A stretch of 64,000 nt of DNA from a bacterium (lineage in GTDB: Bacteria > Planctomycetota > UBA1135 > UBA2386), in NCBI GenBank assembly GCA_030432695.1, contig JAUILN010000009.1:62001-126000 (forward strand), in the 5' to 3' direction. A program made the translations under genes and the position numbers. Every line of letters starts with the position of its first letter. Position 1 is the stretch's first letter. Under the pieces are notes generated by a model. That model did no database searches and was not told the DNA's origin. It saw only the letters and a list, made by a program, of their open reading frames with translations. Below are positions 46,021 through 53,925 of the stretch, in pieces.

Positions 46021-47322
46021 TCAAACGAACTGCGTGATGCCCGGCCGCGCGATCTCGACCTTCGGTGCATCGCCCCAGGCGTAGGCCGGCGGCGTCAGGT
46101 CTTCCTGCGAGTTCAGCGCCTGCTCCCAGGTCAGCGTCTTACCGGTGTAGGCGGCCATCCGGCCGAGGATGGCCATCATCGTCGCCTTGCACATGTAGTC
46201 GCCGTTGTTGATCGGCTCGCCTTCGCGGATCGAGGCGAACAGGGCGTCGTGCTCGCGCTGATACATCGAGGCGCTGCGGCCGCGCCAGCGCCATTCGTTC
46301 TGGCCGGTGATGGCGTGGCTCTGGATCGCCGCGATGCCCTTGTCGCCGTAGACGAAGTCCGACACGTTGGCGTCCGCACCCTGCAGCTGGCGGCAGGAGT
46401 GGAACAGCTTCACGCCGTTGGCCCACTCGAACACCGTGTTGAAGTGGTCGTAGACGTTGCCGTACTTCTCCTCGGTGCGGCTGATCCGGCCGCCGCTCGC
46501 GGTGCACTTCACCGGCGGCTCGTCCTGCATCGCCCACAGGATCTTGTCGAGGCTGTGGATCGACTGCTCGGCGATGTGGTCGCCCGACAGCCAGGTGAAG
46601 TAGAGCCAGTTGCGGATCTGGTACTCCATCTCGCTCCAGCTCTCCTCGCGACCGCGGTGCCACAGGCCGCCGGTGTTGTAGGTGCACTCGAGCGCGATCG
46701 GGGTGCCGACCGCGCCGTCGTGGACCCGCTTCATCAGCTCTTGCTTCGGCTCGTCGTAGCGGTAGCAGAGGCCCGACACGAGGCTGAGGCCCTTCTGCCG
46801 CGCCAGCTCGCTGGTCTCCATCACCGAGCGCACGCCCGGCGCGTCGACCGCGATCGGCTTCTCGCAGAACACGTGCTTGCCGGCTTCGATGGCGGCGCGC
46901 AGGTGGCGAGGCCGGAAGTGCGGCGTCGCGGCGAGCAGCACCACGTCGCTCTCGTCGATGACCTGCTTGTAGGCGTCGAAGCCCGAGAACTTCTGGTCGT
47001 CGCCGACGGTGACCTGGTCCTTGACCCCCGAGCGCATCAGGCCGTTGAGGGACTGGTCGATGCGGTCGGGAAACGCGTCGCCCATCGCCACCAGCCGAGC
47101 CCGCGGGTCGGCGCTCAGTGCGTTGTTGGCGGCGCCGCTGCCACGACCACCGCAGCCGATCAGGCCGACCTTGACCTCGTCGCGGACGCTGTGGTGGAAG
47201 CCCCCGGCGCTCACGGCCGACATGGAGTCGAGCACGGGGATCGCGGCGAGCCCGGCGGCGCTGCCCTTGACGAAGGTGCGGCGGGAGACGTCGGAGGAGG
47301 AAGAGTTCGCGGGGGTCTTCAT
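46021..47322 (-). CDS. Tat-exported Gfo/Idh/MocA family oxidoreductase
   Basis: Predicted 433 residues. A twin-arginine signal (SRRTFVKG, residues 13-20) and hydrophobic stretch precede the NAD(P) fold (VGLIGCGGRGSG) and the CEKP signature (VFCEKPIAVD). Such secreted, Tat-dependent members are expanded in Planctomycetota and are thought to carry a pre-bound nicotinamide cofactor and act on sugars. It lies upstream of the sulfotransferase/sulfatase genes in the same direction with a 71-nt gap, so it may belong to one sulfated-glycan locus. Confidence 0.9.
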   Translation of the reverse strand: MKTPANSSSSDVSRRTFVKGSAAGLAAIPVLDSMSAVSAGGFHHSVRDEVKVGLIGCGGRGSGAANNALSADPRARLVAMGDAFPDRIDQSLNGLMRSGVKDQVTVGDDQKFSGFDAYKQVIDESDVVLLAATPHFRPRHLRAAIEAGKHVFCEKPIAVDAPGVRSVMETSELARQKGLSLVSGLCYRYDEPKQELMKRVHDGAVGTPIALECTYNTGGLWHRGREESWSEMEYQIRNWLYFTWLSGDHIAEQSIHSLDKILWAMQDEPPVKCTASGGRISRTEEKYGNVYDHFNTVFEWANGVKLFHSCRQLQGADANVSDFVYGDKGIAAIQSHAITGQNEWRWRGRSASMYQREHDALFASIREGEPINNGDYMCKATMMAILGRMAAYTGKTLTWEQALNSQEDLTPPAYAWGDAPKVEIARPGITQFV

Positions 47323-47386
47323 CGCAGGGCGGTGGGGTGGAGCGGCGGTCGGTTCGTTCGAGCTGGCGGCCGCGGCGCCGCTCTGT

Positions 47387-48628
47387 TCATTGGTCTATCA
47401 CTTCCGGGTAGCCGGGTCGATCGCGGACCGGTTCGTGGGGCTCGGGGAACCCGCTGCTGCGCACGCTCCGGAGCGGGTCGGCGGAACCGTCGCGCCAGGC
47501 GATCAGGCCCTCTGTGCCGGGAAGTCGCTCGAGCATACGGATCCCCTGCTCCGGGCCCAGCACGCAGACCGCAGAGGCGAGCGCGTCGGCGGTGGCGGGA
47601 TCCGGCGCGATCACCGTGGCGCTGATCCGGCCGACGAGCCCCAGGCCGGTGCGTGGATCGACGATGTGGGAGTAGCGGACGCCGTCGATCTCGACGTAGC
47701 GGAACGCGTCGCCCGAGGTCGCCACGCCGCAGGCGCGGTCGAGGTCGACGATCCGGCCGGCGGCATCCTCGCGCTCGCGCAGCGGCAGGACGCCGATCCG
47801 CCATATGCCCGCGTCGGGCGGCGGCGCGCCGAGCGCGAGATCGCCGCCGCCGTCGACCAGGGCGTGCTCGATGCCGTGCTCGCGGAGCACCTCGAGCGCG
47901 GCCGCCGCGGTGTGGCCCTTGGCGATCCCGCCGAGGTCGAGCTGCATGTCCGCGACCGCGAGGCGCACCCGTGGCGGATCGTCCGCGACGGTCTCGATCT
48001 TCTGCCAGCCCATCCGCGCCAGCGCGTCGGCGAGACGGTCGGCTCGCGGCAGTTCCTGCTGACGGCGTGCGCGACGCCATAGCCGCACCGCGGGACCGAC
48101 GGTGACGTCGAACGCGCCGTCGGTGAGTTCGGAGAGTTCGCTGGCGCGGACCAGGATGTCGTGTAGCACGGGGTCGACCGGGACGGCGTCGGGCCAGGCT
48201 TCGCGGCCCAGTCGGCTCAACGCGCTCGACGGCTGCCAGTCCGACAGCAGGTCGTCGCGGCGGTGGATCAGCGCGAAACCCGCCTCGGCGGCGCGGGCGG
48301 CGCGTGCGGGGTCGTCGCCGTGGATCACGATCCGCCAGCGCGTGCCCATCGCGCTGTCCTCGAACACCATCCCTTCGAGTCCCGGTGTCTCGAAACGCCG
48401 CTCGTCCGGCCGCGGTCCCGCGCCGCCCGCGGCGGATCCGTTCGCGTGGCAGCCCGCGAGTGCCGCTCCGAGCAGCGCGCCGAGCAGGCCGACCGCGGCC
48501 GCCGCGATCCGACCGACAGGGCGATCCCCTCGGAGCGTCTGATAGGATGCTCCGCCCCACCCGGGGCCGCCGTCCGCTCGCCCGGTGCGACGCGGTCCAT
48601 CAACCCGAACCCCTCGATCACTCCGCAT
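47387..48628 (-). CDS. apbE: ApbE FAD:protein FMN transferase, lipoprotein
   Basis: About 413 residues. It would attach FMN to a Thr in an exported or membrane partner. Family motifs are clear: DLGGIAKGHTA, GVATSGD and SHIVDPRTG. A lipobox (LAGC) follows a hydrophobic stretch. The only ATG near the signal is 48628, leaving an unusually long n-region of about 40 residues and overlapping the first bases of the divergent gene at 48627, so the start is uncertain. The flavin acceptor may be encoded in the divergent cytochrome operon. Confidence 0.88.
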   Translation of the reverse strand: MRSDRGVRVDGPRRTGRADGGPGWGGASYQTLRGDRPVGRIAAAAVGLLGALLGAALAGCHANGSAAGGAGPRPDERRFETPGLEGMVFEDSAMGTRWRIVIHGDDPARAARAAEAGFALIHRRDDLLSDWQPSSALSRLGREAWPDAVPVDPVLHDILVRASELSELTDGAFDVTVGPAVRLWRRARRQQELPRADRLADALARMGWQKIETVADDPPRVRLAVADMQLDLGGIAKGHTAAAALEVLREHGIEHALVDGGGDLALGAPPPDAGIWRIGVLPLREREDAAGRIVDLDRACGVATSGDAFRYVEIDGVRYSHIVDPRTGLGLVGRISATVIAPDPATADALASAVCVLGPEQGIRMLERLPGTEGLIAWRDGSADPLRSVRSSGFPEPHEPVRDRPGYPEVIDQ

Positions 48629-49853
48629 GCAGTTCCGTCCGTTCCTGGGTGTCTCCGCGTCCTTGCCGGCTCCGGCCTCGATCCTCGGCCGGACCGCCGT
48701 CGCGCTGTCGATGTCGATCGGAGCCGTGGTGGCCCAGGACGCCAAGGGCGCGGCAGAGATGCAGGAGTACAGCATCTCGCTGCCACCCACGACCGGTGAG
48801 GGTGCCGCGGTCGAGATTCCGATGGTGCCGATCCGCGTCGGCGAGGACGGCTACCCGGAGACCTTCCTGATGGGTTCGCCCGCCGACGAGGCCGGTCGCG
48901 GCGACGACGAGGGGCCGCAGGTGCGGGTGAAGGTCGAGCCGCTGTGGATCGGCAAGTTCGAGATCACCTGGGACGTCTACAACCGGTTCCGCGCCGCCTA
49001 CGTGGCGCAGGGTGGCGAGGGGCTCGGCAAGGACGCGGCGAGCGCCGAGCAGTGGGCCGATGCGGTGAGCCTGCCGACCCCGCTCTACGAACAGGACTCG
49101 GCGCCGATCCTCGAGGGCATGGGCACCGCGGGCGGCTTCCCGGTCGCCAACATCTCGCAGTTCGCGGCGCGGCAATTCACCAAGTGGCTCAGCGTGCAGA
49201 CCGGCCAGTTCTACCGGCTGCCGACCGAGGCGGAGTGGGAGTACGTGGCGCGCGCCGGCACCGACACCGCGTTCGACTTCGGCGACGATCCCGCCGACCT
49301 CGAGAGCCACGGCTGGTTCTTCGACAACAGTCTCTACGACGATCCCAACCAGGGACACCCGGACTTCGGCGCCGGCTACCGCAAGGTCGGTAGTGCCACG
49401 CCGAACGCGTGGGGCGTGTTCGACATGCACGGCAACGTCGCCGAGTGGTGTCTCGACCAGTACGTCGCCGATCGCTACGCCGGTCTGAAGGGTGACGTCG
49501 TCGACTGGCGCGACGCGGTCGTCTGGCCGGTCGCGACCTTCCCGTGCGTCGTGCGAGGCGGGAGCTGGGAAGCCGATGCAGAGCGCTGCCGTGCCGCGGC
49601 GCGGATCCCCTCGACACCGGCGTGGCAGGAGCGCGACCCGCAGCTGCCGAAGAGCATCTGGTGGTTCACCGATGCCTTCCACGTCGGCTTCCGCATCGTC
49701 CGGCCGCTGCGCACGCCGTCGCGCGAGGAGCAGCTCCGCGCCTGGGAGTCGCAGGACGAGGGCACGTTGGAGATCCTGGCGACCAGCGGCAAGGAGATCC
49801 GGGCCGCGCTGGGTGATGGCGAGGGCCGGAAGAAGGACGGGGACGAGCGTTGA
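48627..49853 (+). CDS. Exported SUMF1/FGE-sulfatase domain protein
   Basis: Predicted 408 residues with a signal peptide ending VVAQ. The domain signatures are present: TFLMGSPADE, RLPTEAEWEYVARAG, MHGNVAEWCLDQ and CVVRGGSWEADAERCRAAAR. Formylglycine-generating enzymes need two Cys in the segment after GGS; here that segment has only the structural Cys of ERCRAAAR. It is therefore probably not a classical sulfatase-activating enzyme. It starts an operon with cytochromes, with a TTGA overlap to the next gene. Confidence 0.85.
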   Translation: MQFRPFLGVSASLPAPASILGRTAVALSMSIGAVVAQDAKGAAEMQEYSISLPPTTGEGAAVEIPMVPIRVGEDGYPETFLMGSPADEAGRGDDEGPQVRVKVEPLWIGKFEITWDVYNRFRAAYVAQGGEGLGKDAASAEQWADAVSLPTPLYEQDSAPILEGMGTAGGFPVANISQFAARQFTKWLSVQTGQFYRLPTEAEWEYVARAGTDTAFDFGDDPADLESHGWFFDNSLYDDPNQGHPDFGAGYRKVGSATPNAWGVFDMHGNVAEWCLDQYVADRYAGLKGDVVDWRDAVVWPVATFPCVVRGGSWEADAERCRAAARIPSTPAWQERDPQLPKSIWWFTDAFHVGFRIVRPLRTPSREEQLRAWESQDEGTLEILATSGKEIRAALGDGEGRKKDGDER

Positions 49854-51793
49854 GCAGTTCGATGTGGCGGCGGGTCGCTCGGTCCGGGCTCGCGGCGCTC
49901 GTGTTGGGTGGGGGCGTGGCGCTCACCGCCCAGGACGGCGAGTCCTTCAAGAAGTCGGGCGGGCGGTCGGACTGGCCGCACCACATCGATCTCTACGACG
50001 CCGAGGGGCGCAAGATCGACCCGGCGGATCCAGGGGCGCGGCCGTACTCGCCGGCGCAGACCTGCAAGAAGTGCCATGACCTGAAGGCCGTCCAGCATGG
50101 CTTCCACTTCGATGCCACGCTCGACGGTGGCGACGCGGGTCGGCCTGGCGAACCGTGGTTCCTGGTCGACGCGCGCAGCGCCACGCAGTTGCCGCTGAGT
50201 CCCCGCGACCGGCCGGGCGTGTTCCGACCCGACGCGGTCGGCATGACCCCGGAGCAGTTCGCCGGTCAGTTCGGGCGCCACTTTCCGGGCGGGCTGAGCG
50301 GCGTCGCGGGCGGAGCCGAGGGCGAAGGTCGTCGCGTGGTCACCGGCGAGCTGGCGATCGACTGCATGGCCTGCCACGACGCCGGGCGGCGCTGGAGCCA
50401 CGAGGTGTGGGCCGAGCAGGTCGCCGCGCAGAACTTCGAGTGGGCGCCGGCCGCCGCGCTCGGCATGGTCGCGGTGGCCGGCTCCGCGCTGCGCTTGCCC
50501 GACGACCTCGATCCGACCACCGACGAAGGGCGGGCGAAGCTGCCGACGATCACCTGGGCCGACGGCGTGTTCGGCGTCGACGGCAAGGCGCGCTTCGACG
50601 TGGTGCGCACGCCGTCCGACCAGAGCTGTCTGAAGTGCCACAGCGTCTTGCCGGTCGGGGATGGATCGGACGGCGACGGCGCTCTCCCGCGCTGGCTGCA
50701 CGACGACGACGTGCACACCCGGGCCGGGATCCGCTGCGCCGACTGCCACCGCAACGGCCTCGACCACGAGACCGTGCGCGGCTACGAGGGCGAGCAGCAT
50801 CCCGCCGGCGCTGCGGTCGCCACCCTGTCCTGCCGTGGCTGCCACCTCGACGAGACCGACGGCCACGGCCGGATCGTCGAACGCCACGGCCGGCTCGGTG
50901 CACCGCGGCCGGCGCACCGCGGATTGCCGCCGATCCACCTCGAGAAGCTGTCGTGCACGGCTTGCCACTCGGGACCGCGGCCGACCGCGACCCCGCCGCG
51001 CGTCCAGACCTCGCGGGCCCACGCACTCGGTCTCGCGTCGCAGACCCGCACCGACGCGGAGCCGCCGCGGATCGTCGAGCCGGTGCTGCGTCGCGACGTG
51101 GATGGTGTGATCCGACCGTTCCGCGCGATGTGGCCGACCTACTGGGGACGGCAGGATGCGGCCAGCGGGGCGGTCGTACCTCTCGCGCCCGAGGAGGTCG
51201 GCAAGGTGGTGCGGCGGACCTTCCGGGTCCGCAAGGACCTCGCCGAGGAGATCGCCGGCCTGGAGACCGCCGAGCTGCGCGGCAAGGTCGCGGCGACGTT
51301 GGCGGCGCTCGGCGAAGAAGGGGGTGAGCCGGTGCTGGTGACCAGTGGCAAGGTCTGGGCGCGCGGCACCGCCGAGGGCGAGTTGATCGCGCAAGACGAC
51401 GACGCCGTAGCCGGCGCGCGCTACTGGCCGCTCGGCCACGACGTGCGCCCGGCGCGCGACTCGCTCGGCGTGGCCGGTTGCACCGAGTGCCACGCCGCCG
51501 ACGCGCCGTTCGTCTACTCGCGGGTCGCTGCCGCCGGTCTGCTGCCGCTCGCCGAGGGTGAGGGTGTGCTGGTGGCTCGCGAGGCGATGGGGCTCGATCC
51601 GGACCTCGTCGTGGCCTGGGAGCAGAGCTTCACCGCGCGGGATGCCTTCAAGTACGTCTCGCTCGCCGCAGTGTTGCTGGTGCTCGCGGTGCTGCTGCTG
51701 CAGGTCTTCGTCGGTCTCGGCGCGGTGGTCGCGCTGTTCCGCGGCCGGCCGTCTTCGGCCGACGAGGGGTCTGGTGGGGGAGGTGCCGCGTGA
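49850..51793 (+). CDS. Seven-heme c-type cytochrome, membrane anchored
   Basis: About 647 residues with a signal peptide. Seven CXXCH motifs are visible in order: CKKCH (about 72), CMACH, CLKCH, CADCH, CRGCH, CTACH and CTECH (about 545). A C-terminal transmembrane helix lies at about 603-628. The architecture suggests a periplasmic multiheme electron carrier docked to a membrane partner, namely the b-type cytochrome encoded next. TTG 49850 overlaps the upstream stop; ATG 49862 is an equally good start. The stop overlaps the next gene by GTGA. Confidence 0.9.
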   Translation: MSSSMWRRVARSGLAALVLGGGVALTAQDGESFKKSGGRSDWPHHIDLYDAEGRKIDPADPGARPYSPAQTCKKCHDLKAVQHGFHFDATLDGGDAGRPGEPWFLVDARSATQLPLSPRDRPGVFRPDAVGMTPEQFAGQFGRHFPGGLSGVAGGAEGEGRRVVTGELAIDCMACHDAGRRWSHEVWAEQVAAQNFEWAPAAALGMVAVAGSALRLPDDLDPTTDEGRAKLPTITWADGVFGVDGKARFDVVRTPSDQSCLKCHSVLPVGDGSDGDGALPRWLHDDDVHTRAGIRCADCHRNGLDHETVRGYEGEQHPAGAAVATLSCRGCHLDETDGHGRIVERHGRLGAPRPAHRGLPPIHLEKLSCTACHSGPRPTATPPRVQTSRAHALGLASQTRTDAEPPRIVEPVLRRDVDGVIRPFRAMWPTYWGRQDAASGAVVPLAPEEVGKVVRRTFRVRKDLAEEIAGLETAELRGKVAATLAALGEEGGEPVLVTSGKVWARGTAEGELIAQDDDAVAGARYWPLGHDVRPARDSLGVAGCTECHAADAPFVYSRVAAAGLLPLAEGEGVLVAREAMGLDPDLVVAWEQSFTARDAFKYVSLAAVLLVLAVLLLQVFVGLGAVVALFRGRPSSADEGSGGGGAA

Positions 51794-52419
51794 CCGAGGT
51801 CGAACGCTTCCTCGGTGACCTCGCCGCACGGATCTCCTCCGACTACCAGGCAGTGTTCCTGTTCACCGCGGGAGCCGCGCTGCTGGTGAGTCTTCTGCAC
51901 CTGCTCGCGGTGCGGTTCACCGGCCGCCTGCGCCCCGATGCCGGCAACCGACCGGGCTGGTTCTCGCGGCTGTTGGCTGTCGCGGTGCTCGCGTGTGTCC
52001 TGCTGCTCGGGACCTCGGCGCTGACCGGTCTGTACGTCCACGGCGCTGTGCTGCACTGGCCGCTGTTCGGCCACGTCGCGGTGGGTGGGGCCTTCCTGGT
52101 CGCGCTCGCGCTGTTCGCGGTGGTTCGCGCCGCGCCGAGTCGCTTCACCGCGCGCGACGGCCGCCACGGCCGGCTGACCCGGCTCGGCTTCTGGTTGGTG
52201 CTGCTCACCGGCGCGGCCACCGGGGCGACGGTCCTGCTGATGACCTTTCCGGTGTTCAGCACGATCGGCATCGAGCGCCTGCTCGACCTGCACCGCCAGT
52301 TCGGCCTCGGCCTGTTCCTCAGCGCGATCGTGTACGCGCACGGGCTGGTGCTCGACTCCTGGGCGCGGCGTGCTGCCGACGCGCGCAACTCCGGCCTGAA
52401 CACCGCTTCCGAGCCATGA
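51790..52419 (+). CDS. Membrane b-type cytochrome-like protein
   Basis: Predicted 209 residues with about five transmembrane helices (near 21-41, 60-82, 92-113, 133-155 and 170-190). His residues at 37, 84, 89, 95, 168 and 184 include several placed as possible heme b ligands. It could pass electrons between the quinone pool and the seven-heme cytochrome encoded upstream. A TGAT sequence at 144-147 resembles the core of ApbE flavinylation motifs. GTG start overlaps the upstream stop; the stop overlaps the next ATG. Confidence 0.7.
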   Translation: MTEVERFLGDLAARISSDYQAVFLFTAGAALLVSLLHLLAVRFTGRLRPDAGNRPGWFSRLLAVAVLACVLLLGTSALTGLYVHGAVLHWPLFGHVAVGGAFLVALALFAVVRAAPSRFTARDGRHGRLTRLGFWLVLLTGAATGATVLLMTFPVFSTIGIERLLDLHRQFGLGLFLSAIVYAHGLVLDSWARRAADARNSGLNTASEP

Positions 52420-52811
52420 CCGAACCCCACGACCCCGTCCGCGGCCGCAACGTCTATGGCGAGCCGCTGGCCGACTGCGGCCACGCACCACTCACCGGCT
52501 TCTTCCGTGACGGCTGCTGCCGGACCGCCGCCGAAGATGTCGGCGAGCACACCGTCTGCGCGGTGGTGACTCGCGAGTTTCTCGAGTTCTCCAAGAGCCG
52601 CGGCAACGATCTGTCCACGCCCGTGCCGGCCTACGGCTTTCCGGGGCTGTCGCCGGGCGATCGCTGGTGTCTGTGCGCAGCGCGCTGGAAGGAGGCGCTG
52701 GATGCCGGTTGCGCGCCCCAGGTCGACACCCACGCGACCCACGAGTTGGCGCTGCGCCATGTGTCGTTGGCGGAGCTGGAAGACAACGCGGTGCCGCGCG
52801 AGCTGGGCTGA
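52416..52811 (+). CDS. DUF2237 family protein
   Basis: Predicted 131 residues. Conserved DUF2237 features are NVYGEPL, GFFRDGCC, HTVCAVVT, FLEFSKSRGNDLSTP and GDRWCLCAARW. The function of this cysteine-containing family is unknown; no signal peptide, so cytoplasmic. ATG overlaps the upstream stop (ATGA). It may sit in the cytochrome operon by chance, since members occur in many contexts. Confidence 0.9.
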   Translation: MTEPHDPVRGRNVYGEPLADCGHAPLTGFFRDGCCRTAAEDVGEHTVCAVVTREFLEFSKSRGNDLSTPVPAYGFPGLSPGDRWCLCAARWKEALDAGCAPQVDTHATHELALRHVSLAELEDNAVPRELG

Positions 52812-52818
52812 GTCCGGC

Positions 52819-53901
52819 TCACGCTACGTCGGCGCGTCGCCGCACCAGGAGCCACGCCACCAGGAGCCCCAGCGCGGTTCCGCCGGCAGCGAACTGCAGG
52901 TCACGAAGCAGATCGCGGGTCGGAACCGGGGTCGGCTGCGGCCCGGGCGGCGGGGTCTCCTCCTCGACCCGGGCGATGATCCGGCTACGCACGGTGCTGG
53001 GCAGCGCCGCCCAGATGCCGTCGGCGGCGAGGTCGGGATCGAGGTGGGCGGCGTGCCGACCCAGCGCGGCGAGTGCCTCGGGACTGCCGAGGTGGGCGAG
53101 GGCCAGGGCGGCGACGTCGCGGAGGTCCGGGTCGAACAGCGTGTGTTCCAGTGCTTCGATGGCGCGCGGGTCGTCGAAGCGGCCGAGCTGGCGGAGGGCT
53201 TCCTCGCGTTCGGCGTGGCGGGACGCGCGGGCGATCAGCAGCCAACGGTCCAGGTCGTCGCCGAGCGGTAGCGGGTCGTCCGTCGCCACGGTGTCGGACT
53301 GCTCCGCGAGCAGCATCAGCAGCGTCGGGAGCAGCAGGCCGGCCTCGCTGCGCGCGGTCAGGTTCCAGCCGCCGGCGTCGTTCTCGCGGGCGAACAGGGC
53401 CAGCTCGCCGCAGTCGAGCGCTGCCAGCATCAGCGTCTCGTCGAGCGGGCCACCGTCGTGCGGCAGGCTCGCCAGGTTGCCGGTGACCGCAGGCACGTCG
53501 ATCGACAGCCAGCCGGTGGTCGCCTCGTAGCCGAACCGCTGCAGCAGTCCGCGCAGGATCGGGGGGCAGGGCGCTTCGGGGAGGATCCGGCAGCGCGCCA
53601 GTCCGTCGTCGTCCTCGGTGCCGGTCGCGAACACGGCGCCACCCGCCGAGAGTTCGTAGCGCAGTCGCAGCGCTGCTGGCAGTTCGGGATCGGTGTGGAG
53701 CGCGGCGCGGATCGTCGGCGCGAGGCACCGCAGAGTCGTTTCGAGTGCGCGGTGACGCGTCGCCTCGGAGTCGTCGCGCGGCGGGTGGCCGGCGATGTGG
53801 ATGGACAGCAACGGGTCTCGAACGGTCTGTGCCGTGGCGACGGACGCGAACGCGCCGAGCGCGAGCGCCCAGGCGGCGCCGAAGCTACGCGATCTCGCCA
53901 T
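52819..53901 (-). CDS. Exported HEAT-repeat protein with C-terminal membrane anchor
   Basis: Predicted 360 residues: a signal peptide ending VATAQ, an alpha/beta N-terminal part, HEAT-like repeats at about 215-300 (DPRAIEALEHTLFDPDLRDVAALALAHLGS), a Pro-rich linker and a C-terminal transmembrane helix followed by RRR. Membrane-anchored outer protein of unknown function. It lies 24 nt downstream of a larger HEAT protein of the same plan and probably shares its transcript. Confidence 0.75.
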   Translation of the reverse strand: MARSRSFGAAWALALGAFASVATAQTVRDPLLSIHIAGHPPRDDSEATRHRALETTLRCLAPTIRAALHTDPELPAALRLRYELSAGGAVFATGTEDDDGLARCRILPEAPCPPILRGLLQRFGYEATTGWLSIDVPAVTGNLASLPHDGGPLDETLMLAALDCGELALFARENDAGGWNLTARSEAGLLLPTLLMLLAEQSDTVATDDPLPLGDDLDRWLLIARASRHAEREEALRQLGRFDDPRAIEALEHTLFDPDLRDVAALALAHLGSPEALAALGRHAAHLDPDLAADGIWAALPSTVRSRIIARVEEETPPPGPQPTPVPTRDLLRDLQFAAGGTALGLLVAWLLVRRRADVA

Positions 53902-53925
53902 CGGGAGTGTGGGGCGTGTCGCAGC

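Noticed and set aside
48627..49853. Calling the SUMF1-like gene the activating enzyme of the nearby double sulfatase
   Set aside because: The catalytic Cys pair is absent and the gene lies in a different, divergent operon.
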